Source: an uncultured Bacteroidota bacterium
Lineage (GTDB): Bacteria; Bacteroidota; Bacteroidia; Flavobacteriales; BACL11
Reading direction: 5' to 3'
Length of the DNA stretch: 48,235 nucleotides
Assembly: GCA_902533655.1 (NCBI GenBank)
Contig: CACAMX010000005.1
Coordinates: 1-48,235, forward strand
The translations under genes were made by a program, and so were the position numbers. Below the pieces are notes generated by a model that was given only the letters and a program-made list of their open reading frames with translations, was not told where the DNA came from and ran no database searches. Shown one piece after another: positions 36,619 to 44,259 of the stretch. The stretch's first letter is position 1. Every line of letters starts with the position of its first letter.

Positions 36619-38130
36619 TTATATTAAGCTCTTTCCAGTCATTTCTGACGGCTGTTTTATATTCATAATTTTTAAGATTGTTGGCGCAATATCAGCTAAA
36701 ATACCATCTTTCAAATTATTTGTTTCGTAATTAATTAAAAAACAAGGTACTTTATTCTTTGTGTGAGCTGTATTTGGAGAATGGTCATCATTTATAGCCA
36801 TTTCAGCATTGCCATGATCAGCAATTACTAAGACAGTATAATTATTTTTTTGTGCACAATTAACAATTTTTCCTGTGCAGATATCTACAGTTTCAACTGC
36901 CTTGATTATTGATTTAAAAACACCTGTATGTCCAACCATATCTGGGTTTGCAAGATTAACACAAATAAAATTTGATGTTTTCTTTTCAAGTTCAGTGATT
37001 GTTTTTTCACAAACCTCGAATGCACTCATCTCAGGTTTTAAATCATAAGTTTTAACCTTTGGTGATTGTACTAAAATTCTTTTCTCACCATCAAACTTCT
37101 CCTCTCTACCACCTGAAAAGAAAAAGGTTACATGTGGATATTTTTCCGTTTCAGCAATTCTGGTCTGAGTTAGATTATTTTTACTAATTATTTCTCCTAA
37201 AGTATTGTTTAAAACTTCTTTATCATATAAAACACTAACATTATTGAAACTTTCATCATATGTTGTCATAGTGTTATATTCAAGCTTCAGTTTCTTCATA
37301 CCTAAATCAACTTTATCTACTTGAGTGAGAACCTGCGTGATTTGCCTACAACGATCTGTTCGAAAATTAAAACATATAACAGCATCATCAGCTTTTATGT
37401 TGCATATCGGATTGTTATTTGAATCTACTTTTACTATTGGTTTGATAAATTCATCAGTTATGTTTTCTTCGTATGAATTTTTAATAGCTTCTATCAAGTT
37501 TTTAGATTTTGTTCCAACACCTTTAGTTAGTAAATCATATGCTAACTTAGTTCTTTCCCATCTTTGGTCTCTGTCCATAGCATAGTATCTACCACAAACG
37601 CTAGCAATATTTGAACCGTAACAATTTTTTTCTAAATCACTAATGTGTTTAATAGCACTTTTTGGATCAGTATCTCTTCCATCAGTAAAGGCGTGAATAA
37701 AAACATTTTTAACTTTTTTTTGAGCAGCAATTCTACATATCTCATAAAGATGTTTTTGGTGAGAATGAATCCCACCGTCAGAGACTAAACCAATCAGATG
37801 CAAACTCTTATCATTATTATTACAATAATTAATGCATTCAAGTAATTTCTTATTGCGCATTAGATTACCCTCTTCACAATCATTATTGATTCTTTGCAAA
37901 TCCTGTAATAGTACTCTTCCTGAACCAATATTTAAATGGCCGACCTCAGAATTACCCATTTGATTATCTGGCAATCCTACATATGCACCGTGAGTAAGAA
38001 GTGTAGAGCTAAGTTTTGTTTCACTCAGCTTATCAATGAAAGGAGTATTAGCAACATGAATAGCATTTCTTGAATCTTGTACACCGTAGCCCCATCCGTC
38101 TAAAATTAGAAGTAATAACTTTTGACTCAA
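36619..38130 (-). CDS. gpmI: 2,3-bisphosphoglycerate-independent phosphoglycerate mutase
   Basis: GpmI interconverts 3- and 2-phosphoglycerate in glycolysis and gluconeogenesis with two metal ions and a phosphoserine. The 503-residue protein starts KLLLLILDGWGYGVQDSRNA and has the catalytic Ser in MGNSEVGHLNIGSGRVL, then HAFTDGRDTDP, GRYYAMDRDQRWERT and the C-terminal VIADHGNAEM. The start is TTG and directly follows the stop of the lipoprotein C26 gene. The length is normal. Confidence 0.97.
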   Translation of the reverse strand: MSQKLLLLILDGWGYGVQDSRNAIHVANTPFIDKLSETKLSSTLLTHGAYVGLPDNQMGNSEVGHLNIGSGRVLLQDLQRINNDCEEGNLMRNKKLLECINYCNNNDKSLHLIGLVSDGGIHSHQKHLYEICRIAAQKKVKNVFIHAFTDGRDTDPKSAIKHISDLEKNCYGSNIASVCGRYYAMDRDQRWERTKLAYDLLTKGVGTKSKNLIEAIKNSYEENITDEFIKPIVKVDSNNNPICNIKADDAVICFNFRTDRCRQITQVLTQVDKVDLGMKKLKLEYNTMTTYDESFNNVSVLYDKEVLNNTLGEIISKNNLTQTRIAETEKYPHVTFFFSGGREEKFDGEKRILVQSPKVKTYDLKPEMSAFEVCEKTITELEKKTSNFICVNLANPDMVGHTGVFKSIIKAVETVDICTGKIVNCAQKNNYTVLVIADHGNAEMAINDDHSPNTAHTKNKVPCFLINYETNNLKDGILADIAPTILKIMNIKQPSEMTGKSLI

Positions 38131-38874
38131 TTATTTTTTATTTATTGCTTTAAAAAAATTATCTCTCATTGTGATACTAATACCATTGTTTCCGCCTAAT
38201 CTTTCTGGGTGAAACTGAACAGCAATCATAAATGGATGCAAGTTACTATCTAATACAATCGCTTCTGGCAACATGTCATTTGAACGAGCTAAAACAATGA
38301 CTCCCTTTGCTAAATCATTCAACCCTTGATGATGCCATGAGTTAACATTAAAAGATGATGTAGTGTCATTTTTTGGAAAGATTAAAGAATTATAGGTGTT
38401 CTGAGGATCTACCAAGTAAATGGAATGATTCACTTCTCCATTATTTCGATGAGTGACAGCATTACCTATTTGAGTGGGAATATCTGCGTATAATGATCCT
38501 CCAGCAGCAACATTAATCATTTGCATTCCTCTACAAATGCCTATAGTTGGAATTGAATTATTAAAGGCGTAGTCAAATATTAATTTTTCTAAAGTATCTC
38601 TGTAATGATTAATCGTTTCACACAAATCAAGATTAGTTGCATTATCATACAAAAGTGGGTTAATGTCTTCACCTCCTGTTAAAACAATACCATCAGTGAT
38701 ACTCAACAAAGAGTCTAAATTATTTGATTGATAAGCATTAAGGATATTATAGTTTTCATCTTCTAACCACTTTTCATAATTAAAGGATGCTTTAGATAAT
38801 AGTATGTTTTTCTTCTTATTTGGAGTACAAGAAAGAAGTATAATGATAAAAAATAAGTAGGATATTTTATTCAT
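38131..38874 (-). CDS. Lipoprotein class I glutamine amidotransferase (peptidase C26 type)
   Basis: The 247-residue protein has a lipoprotein signal (lipobox LLSC, Cys near residue 16) followed by a full peptidase C26/GATase1 domain. It shows GIVLTGGEDINPLLYD, the nucleophile elbow GICRGMQMINVAAGG and the His-Glu end AVQFHPERLG. Soluble homologues hydrolyse gamma-glutamyl amides such as gamma-glutamyl-GABA in the cytoplasm. The lipid anchor moves this one to the periplasm or outer membrane, so a role on peptidoglycan-derived or environmental gamma-glutamyl compounds is possible (inference). It leads the operon with gpmI and the dipeptidase. Confidence 0.85.
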   Translation of the reverse strand: MNKISYLFFIIILLSCTPNKKKNILLSKASFNYEKWLEDENYNILNAYQSNNLDSLLSITDGIVLTGGEDINPLLYDNATNLDLCETINHYRDTLEKLIFDYAFNNSIPTIGICRGMQMINVAAGGSLYADIPTQIGNAVTHRNNGEVNHSIYLVDPQNTYNSLIFPKNDTTSSFNVNSWHHQGLNDLAKGVIVLARSNDMLPEAIVLDSNLHPFMIAVQFHPERLGGNNGISITMRDNFFKAINKK

Positions 38875-39000
38875 GCTCGTTCAACAAGTAAAAATATAAA
38901 ATGAAAATCAAAAAAATATTTATTTATGCAACACAATTTTTATTTATTCATAATCTGTAAATAAAAATGAAAAATTTAATATCACTTTATGGCTTTAAAT

Positions 39001-39120
39001 TTTTAATTATTTTTATAGAGTTTTTTACATTTTTCATGCATTTTCATGCATTTTTTTGCATTTTCTTGCAATTTTTACACTTTATAAACATTTTATAATA
39101 TTTTATAATATTTTTTATAA
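39001..39120. repeat. Twelve consecutive 10-base T-tract units
   Basis: Split into blocks of ten from 39001, nearly every block starts with a T run: TTTTAATTAT, TTTTATAGAG, TTTTTTACAT, TTTTCATGCA twice, TTTTTTTGCA, TTTTCTTGCA, then two near units, TTTTATAATA twice and TTTTTTATAA. A 10-base phase of A/T tracts matches the DNA helical repeat and predicts intrinsic curvature. Confidence 0.85.
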
Positions 39121-39192
39121 AAGGAATAATTAAAAAAATCTAGTTTAAAATTATTTAAATAGGTTTTTTTAAGCTATTTTATTCAATTATTG

Positions 39193-39222
39193 GTACTTTT
39201 TTGTACTTTTTTGTACTTTTTT
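39193..39222. repeat. Three exact tandem copies of GTACTTTTTT
   Basis: The 10-base unit GTACTTTTTT occurs three times in a row without change and continues the 10-base T-tract phase of the region. Confidence 0.92.
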
Positions 39223-39348
39223 AACAATTTAGCTTAATTATATTAGTATAATAATGATTAATTTATAAATTATAAAGTATTTGATTCTTTTTTACATTTT
39301 TTTACACTATTTTACGTTTTTTTTACGTTTATTTAGTCTTAATTACAA

Positions 39349-39374
39349 TTTTTTGTTCTTTTTTCCCCTTTTTT
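39349..39374. repeat. Three T6 tracts in 10-base phase
   Basis: T6 tracts begin at 39349, 39359 and 39369, separated by GTTC and CCCC, and a further tract at 39389 stays on the same 10-base phase. The spacer sequences differ, so this is phase conservation rather than a simple tandem duplication. Confidence 0.85.
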
Positions 39375-39450
39375 GACGTGTAATGTTATTTTTTAAATTT
39401 TAGAATTTTAAAAATATTATGCAGCACATAACATTTACTAATTGGGTTGA

Positions 39451-39458
39451 TAAATTTG
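39451..39458 (+). promoter_or_regulatory. TAnnTTTG -7 element four bases before the small membrane protein start
   Basis: TAAATTTG is followed by TAAA and then the ATG at 39463, giving the same four-base spacing as two other genes and predicting a leaderless mRNA downstream of the curved-DNA region. Confidence 0.55.
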
Positions 39459-39462
39459 TAAA

Positions 39463-39816
39463 ATGAAAAAATTAATTATTTCCTTATTAGTATTGATAGC
39501 TAATTTATCATATGCGTCATTTCCAATTAATAGTCTGTCAATGGATACAACTATTAATAAAAAGAGTGAAACATTAGAACAGTATCAGAAAAGATTAATA
39601 AAACAGGGTTTTTATAACTCTGAAAATGATATATTAAATACACTTACAAAAAAGAATAAGAAATCTAAAAAGTCAAGATTTTTACCTAGTTGGAAATTAT
39701 GGCAAAAAGCATTATTAATTATTCTATGTATACCAATAATTATTATTATTTATTACATTATTTTTCCTCCATCAATATCTTTTTCCTTAGACGCTAATGA
39801 TTTCAATAGACACTAA
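39463..39816 (+). CDS. Orphan small membrane protein
   Basis: I do not recognise this 117-residue protein. It has an N-terminal signal peptide or helix (LIISLLVLIANLSYA), a polar segment with SETLEQYQKRLIKQGFYNSENDIL, a basic patch (KKNKKSKKSRFLPSWKLWQK) and a second, very hydrophobic helix (ALLIILCIPIIIIIYYIIF) near the C-terminus. The likely topology is a periplasmic loop with one or two membrane anchors. It is monocistronic, preceded by the T-tract spacer and followed 25 bases later by the convergent end of the kynurenine operon. Confidence 0.6.
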   Translation: MKKLIISLLVLIANLSYASFPINSLSMDTTINKKSETLEQYQKRLIKQGFYNSENDILNTLTKKNKKSKKSRFLPSWKLWQKALLIILCIPIIIIIYYIIFPPSISFSLDANDFNRH

Positions 39817-39841
39817 TGATTTTTTAAACTTTTGAAATTTC

Positions 39842-41170
39842 TCAGATTTCCTTTAAGATCATATCTATAACAAAATCATCATCCCATTTTTTCTCTATTT
39901 GAGGTAGTTTCATGATTTTTGCCATTATTTGCTCTTGTTTTTTACCAACTTCCCAAGCTGTTGAATACTTGATATTTGAAAAGCTAACCATACTATACAG
40001 GGGTAACCATTTTTCTGGGTGCAATTTTGAGACTTTTTGTTCAATTTTCTTTTGTAATAAAAAACTAGGATCCGCTGTTTTATCTCTCATGACTATAAAA
40101 TTGTGCAACGATAAATCTTGCACCCCATCACCCTCTGGCTTTCTATCAATTGAAAATTGATCAAAGCATTTTTCATAATTTTCTTTGTAGATGTCTAGCA
40201 TATCTGATAGTATTCTGCAATCTTCAAAGCCAGCATTCATACCCTGACCATAAAATGGCACGGTAGCATGAGCTGAATCACCAATAAGTAAAACATTTTT
40301 TTTGCTCCAGGGGAAGGTTTTAACTATTCCAAGCTCAGAAGTAGGATTGGCCTGCCATTGCTCATAAAGATTGGGAACTAGTTTAGCAAAGTCCGGAAAA
40401 TGCTTGTTGAAATAGTGAATTGTTTCTTTCTTAGTATTTAAATTTTCAAATGAATCTTTTCCGTGTTTGGCAGCAAATAATGTGCAGGTGAAGCTTCCAT
40501 CTAAATTAGCAAGAGCTATAACCATAAAATTTCCTCTTGGCCATATATGTAGAGCTTCTTTTTCAATTAAGTAAGAATTGTTTGGTCCTGAGGGTATCAG
40601 AAGTTCTTTATAGTTGTACTCTATTTTGTTGTAATTATACATGTGCCCTAGTTTTTCAACCATTTTAGCTCTTACATTTGAAAAAGTACCATCTGCACCA
40701 ACAATAAAATCAGCTCCATATATTTTTGCTTGATCTACCTGCAAAAATGTAGCTTTTGTATTATTAAAATCTACATCTACACATTTTGAATTGAAATGTA
40801 TTTCAGCTCCATACTTTTCTGCAAGATTTAGCATTAACAAATTAAGCTCTACTCTTGAAACAGAAAAAATTGCCTGATCAGATTCTCCATATTGTTGAAA
40901 TGTTAAATTTCCTTTACTATCATGCATAACTCTTCTATACATTGGTATGGCAATTTTTTTAACATACTCATGAATATCAGCTTGTTCCAGAGATGTCCAA
41001 CCTCTTTTAGATAAAGCAAGATTGATGGATTTTCCAGCAGTAATCTTTTGAGTTCTTAAGTCTTTTCTTCTCTCAAAAAGTTGAACTGAATATCCTTTTT
41101 TAATAAGATGAATAGCACACAATGAACCAACTAGGCCAGCACCAATTACTATTACTTTTTTTTCTTTCAT
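39842..41170 (-). CDS. kmo: Kynurenine 3-monooxygenase
   Basis: This FAD/NADPH enzyme hydroxylates kynurenine to 3-hydroxykynurenine. The 442-residue protein has the FAD-binding start VIVIGAGLVGSLCAIHLIKKG with FERR, the family DG motif FIVGADGTFSNVRAKM and the GDSAHATVPFYGQGMNAGFEDC motif (about 297-318). The ASKSINLALSKRG-type segment (GKSINLALSKRGW) is diagnostic for KMO. The C-terminal helical region is shorter than in eukaryotes and lacks an obvious membrane anchor, as usual in bacteria. It is the last gene of the operon and overlaps kynU by four bases (ATGA). Confidence 0.95.
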   Translation of the reverse strand: MKEKKVIVIGAGLVGSLCAIHLIKKGYSVQLFERRKDLRTQKITAGKSINLALSKRGWTSLEQADIHEYVKKIAIPMYRRVMHDSKGNLTFQQYGESDQAIFSVSRVELNLLMLNLAEKYGAEIHFNSKCVDVDFNNTKATFLQVDQAKIYGADFIVGADGTFSNVRAKMVEKLGHMYNYNKIEYNYKELLIPSGPNNSYLIEKEALHIWPRGNFMVIALANLDGSFTCTLFAAKHGKDSFENLNTKKETIHYFNKHFPDFAKLVPNLYEQWQANPTSELGIVKTFPWSKKNVLLIGDSAHATVPFYGQGMNAGFEDCRILSDMLDIYKENYEKCFDQFSIDRKPEGDGVQDLSLHNFIVMRDKTADPSFLLQKKIEQKVSKLHPEKWLPLYSMVSFSNIKYSTAWEVGKKQEQIMAKIMKLPQIEKKWDDDFVIDMILKEI

Positions 41171-42417
41171 AATAATTTTTTTAGCGTTTGATAAAAATTA
41201 AATGCATCAGTAAAAGTATTGTATAATGGAACAGGAGCTATTCTAATTACATCTGGCTCTCTCCAATCTGCTACGATACCATTTTCAGTCAAATTATTAA
41301 ATAATTTTTTATCATAATTTTTTACTCTTATGGACAATTGACACCCTCTCATTGGAACATCTATAATCTCAATGTTTTTATTATCAATGCTTTTAATTAA
41401 AAACTCTAAATAATTAGTTAATGCTTTTGATTTTTTTATTAAATCATCCATTCCTACTTTGTCAAAGATAGACAGTGACGCAAAGACTGGAGCTAGTGAA
41501 AAAATTGGTGGATTACTTAACTGCCATCCTTCAGCACTTTTGATTGGTTTAAATTTGTCATCCATTAAGAACCTTTCCTTTTTATTATGTCCCCACCAGC
41601 CAGTAAATCTTGGAAGTTCCACATTGTGAAACCTTTCATTTACGAAGGCTCCTGCAATAGCGCCAGGTCCAGAGTTTAGATACTTGTAAGAGCACCAAAC
41701 AGCAAAATCAACATTCCACTTGTTGAGTTCTAATTTTACATTTCCAATTGCATGAGCTAAGTCAAAGCCAACTACAATGCCATTCTCATGACCGACCTTT
41801 GTGATTTTTTGCATGTCAAATAACTGGCCAGTATAATAATTTACACCCCCGATTAAGATTAAAGCAATTTCATTAGAGTTTTCTTTAATAATTTTCTCAA
41901 TATCTTCCTGTCTAATAAAACACTCACCTTTTCTTGGCTCTAGTTTGATTAATGCCTCATCAGATTTAAATCCATGAAACTTAATCTGGGATTCAACTGC
42001 ATAAATATCAGAGGGAAAAGCGTCCTTTTCTATTAAAATTTTAAATTTATTTTTTTCAGGTTTATAAAAAGACACCATCATTAAATGAAGATTGACAGTT
42101 AAAGTGTTCATAGCAATCACTTCACTATTTTTTGCACCAATTAACTTACTGTAGCTTGTACTCAACATCTCATGATATGGAAGCCATGGGTTTTTTGCAT
42201 GAAAATGTCCCTCAACAGCATAAGTTTTCCAGTCATCAATTTCCTGAATTATATATTCTTTGGTTTTTTTTGGTTGTAGTCCAAGAGAATTACCGCAAAA
42301 ATATATTAACTCTTTCCCTTGTTTATTCTTGGGTATGAAAAATAAATCTTTATAGCTTTTTAGGCTATCTTTTTGATCAAGCTCTTCACAAAATGATTTA
42401 TCAGTACTATACTTCAT
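41167..42417 (-). CDS. kynU: Kynureninase
   Basis: KynU is a PLP enzyme that cleaves 3-hydroxykynurenine to 3-hydroxyanthranilate and alanine. The protein is 416 residues from the ATG at 42417 (the track start at 42426 is a TTG). It has FCGNSLGLQPKKTKEY, GFDLAHAIGNVKLELNKWNVD (the PLP-contacting Asp), and the Schiff-base Lys region CSYKYLNSGPGAIAGAFV, followed by the WWGHNKKERF motif typical of kynureninases. It overlaps the formamidase gene by 11 bases. Confidence 0.95.
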   Translation of the reverse strand: MKYSTDKSFCEELDQKDSLKSYKDLFFIPKNKQGKELIYFCGNSLGLQPKKTKEYIIQEIDDWKTYAVEGHFHAKNPWLPYHEMLSTSYSKLIGAKNSEVIAMNTLTVNLHLMMVSFYKPEKNKFKILIEKDAFPSDIYAVESQIKFHGFKSDEALIKLEPRKGECFIRQEDIEKIIKENSNEIALILIGGVNYYTGQLFDMQKITKVGHENGIVVGFDLAHAIGNVKLELNKWNVDFAVWCSYKYLNSGPGAIAGAFVNERFHNVELPRFTGWWGHNKKERFLMDDKFKPIKSAEGWQLSNPPIFSLAPVFASLSIFDKVGMDDLIKKSKALTNYLEFLIKSIDNKNIEIIDVPMRGCQLSIRVKNYDKKLFNNLTENGIVADWREPDVIRIAPVPLYNTFTDAFNFYQTLKKLL

Positions 42418-43207
42418 TAACTTCAAAAATTATTGGTTTACTAGGAGCTGCATCAGAAACAAATGAAGGAGTTTGTATATTTAAGAGATATTTTCCATCA
42501 ATAATATCGTTGGAGACAAATATCATTTCAGTGATAGTTTTTCCTCTTGCGCCTAAATTAAGTTTTTTATTATTTGTTTCCCAAAAAATATTATGACAAG
42601 TTAATTTACCATCATCAAGTAACCTATCAACAGAAGGAAAATCAACAAGTAAATGTTTTACACCTAACTCAACAATATAATTCATTGCTTCTATTGTAAA
42701 AAAGGGAGACTCATTAGCAGAATATTTTTTTTTCAACTTATTTTCATTATTAGGAACTGTTCTTATGATTAGACCATCTAAAAATGAAGTATCAATACTT
42801 GAAAGTTTACTTTCGATTTCTTTTTTTGTTACTACTAAATCATCATTGTTTAAGCATAGTGAATAAGTTTCATTTGTTGTACAGGGCGTCAAAGTAATTA
42901 AAGTTGCTGGTATAAACATGTCTATTAAAGAATCATTTATGCTAACACGTTCGTCTGTAATATGACCTATACACTCAGTATGTGTACCATTGCAGTGTGG
43001 GGTTAAAGTATAGGTTTCGAAATTACATGGACCTCCAAGCCTGGTATCTCCTACGAAATTGTTGTCTTTGTATGCAAAAGAACTAGCTTGATTAACGTTA
43101 TAGGTATTTGGTTGCTCACCGTTAAATTTTAAAGGAATAGATAAATCAGTAAATTTTTTAAAATTTATAAAATAAGATTTGGTACCAACTTTTATTTCAG
43201 CATTCAT
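42407..43207 (-). CDS. Kynurenine formamidase, cyclase family
   Basis: The 266-residue protein belongs to the metal-dependent cyclase family (KynB-like) and would hydrolyse N-formylkynurenine to kynurenine. The identifying segment is TPHCNGTHTECIGHITDER, which stands where KynB proteins have HxGTHxDxPxH. Here the first His is shifted or replaced (Cys-Asn), the Asp is Glu and the Pro is Ile. The position between dioxygenase and kynureninase functions supports the assignment more strongly than the motif does. It overlaps kynU by 11 bases. Confidence 0.82.
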   Translation of the reverse strand: MNAEIKVGTKSYFINFKKFTDLSIPLKFNGEQPNTYNVNQASSFAYKDNNFVGDTRLGGPCNFETYTLTPHCNGTHTECIGHITDERVSINDSLIDMFIPATLITLTPCTTNETYSLCLNNDDLVVTKKEIESKLSSIDTSFLDGLIIRTVPNNENKLKKKYSANESPFFTIEAMNYIVELGVKHLLVDFPSVDRLLDDGKLTCHNIFWETNNKKLNLGARGKTITEMIFVSNDIIDGKYLLNIQTPSFVSDAAPSKPIIFEVNEV

Positions 43208-43222
43208 AATTATGATTTAATC

Positions 43223-44248
43223 TTATTTGTAATTTAACCAGTTTAAAACATTCTTATACCAGATGTCTTTGCCTTCTTGCTCCGTAAAGATGCCTGTTTC
43301 TATAGCATAATCGAGTACCCTGCCTGGATATGAGGTTCCTACACCCTCCATCTCTCCTAACGGAAATGGATCATCTAAACCCATCATTATTTGACTTACT
43401 CCTACTCGCTTTTTAAGTAAGTCTAATGTATATGAATCATGAACTAATGTGTCAAAAAATAAATTTTTATGCCCTAGCGACTTCCTTGGGTCATGTAATT
43501 TTTCAAAGATATCAGGACGACCATCATATCCTTGAATTCTTCTTCCGTAATTCGCAATACCTAACATCCCTCCATGAGCAAAACAAACTCTTATTTTCGG
43601 AAATCGATTAGGGAGATCTCTTAAGGTGTATATATGTAAAGTATCAGCGCATTGAGCCATCATCCATATTAAGTGAAACCTCCAATACTCATTTTTTAAA
43701 GCTATCATTTTTTCTCCATCATAAGGATGAATTTGAATTGCTAGCTTATGTTTATTGGCAAGTTCATATAAAGGATCCAAATGCTTATCTGCAGTAGATA
43801 ACCATTCACCTTTTTTGTTTAAAAAATGTGTTGGGAGACATAAAACTTTTAATTCTAGTTCATTAACACATCTGTCAATTTCTCTCAATGCATGTTGCAT
43901 GTGTAATGGCTGTACAACAAATCCACAGGTAAAAATTTCTGGAAAATTACTTTGAACTGAAGCATTAAAATCGTTTTGAAAAGTAATACCGTCTATACAA
44001 TCTTGTTTTTCCCAACCATTACAATAAAGCTGAGAAAGGCATAACATTACTGCATGATCAATATTGTTTTGTCTCATCCACTCAATCTTTTCATTTAAAA
44101 AAAAACTTGATCCAGTTATTGGTCTAGACCAATTTCTTTGCCTCATAAATTTTTTATCGTTGTCAATCCAAAACAATTTCTTGTCTTTCATGAACTTTGG
44201 AATCTGATTAGGTTCCGGAAGTATATGTCCATGTCCATTAATTCTCAT
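43223..44248 (-). CDS. 2-amino-3-carboxymuconate-6-semialdehyde decarboxylase (ACMSD)
   Basis: ACMSD diverts aminocarboxymuconic semialdehyde away from quinolinate (NAD synthesis) toward aminomuconic semialdehyde. The 341-residue amidohydrolase has the metal-binding start NGHGHILPEP (HxH), an internal IQIHPYDGEK, the AHGGMLGIANYGRR motif and the late MMGLDDPFPLGE with the metal/catalytic Asp. These match ACMSD better than other amidohydrolase-2 members. It lies 15 bases before the formamidase and 11 after the 3-hydroxyanthranilate dioxygenase. Its presence makes the operon catabolic. Confidence 0.92.
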   Translation of the reverse strand: MRINGHGHILPEPNQIPKFMKDKKLFWIDNDKKFMRQRNWSRPITGSSFFLNEKIEWMRQNNIDHAVMLCLSQLYCNGWEKQDCIDGITFQNDFNASVQSNFPEIFTCGFVVQPLHMQHALREIDRCVNELELKVLCLPTHFLNKKGEWLSTADKHLDPLYELANKHKLAIQIHPYDGEKMIALKNEYWRFHLIWMMAQCADTLHIYTLRDLPNRFPKIRVCFAHGGMLGIANYGRRIQGYDGRPDIFEKLHDPRKSLGHKNLFFDTLVHDSYTLDLLKKRVGVSQIMMGLDDPFPLGEMEGVGTSYPGRVLDYAIETGIFTEQEGKDIWYKNVLNWLNYK

Positions 44249-44259
44249 ACAAAAGAATT

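Larger units (their letters stand above)
38875..39462. other. 588-base gene-free AT-rich divergent spacer
   Basis: No ORF over 30 codons with coding character and no RNA gene is visible. The stretch is extremely AT-rich and has T runs concentrated on the plus strand. It contains three blocks with 10-base periodicity (listed separately), the promoter of the small membrane protein at its right end, and no DnaA-box-like TTATCCACA sites. It separates the divergent C26 lipoprotein and small membrane protein genes. Confidence 0.8.

Noticed and set aside
39001-39222. CRISPR-like or tandem-repeat array
   Set aside because: Units are only 10 bases with no unique spacers of 30 bases or more, so it is not a CRISPR array; the T-tract phase is a better description.
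38875-39462. AT-rich spacer as the chromosomal replication origin
   Set aside because: No DnaA-box-like TTATCCACA sites or nearby dnaA/dnaN genes were seen. The T-tract phasing alone does not show an origin.
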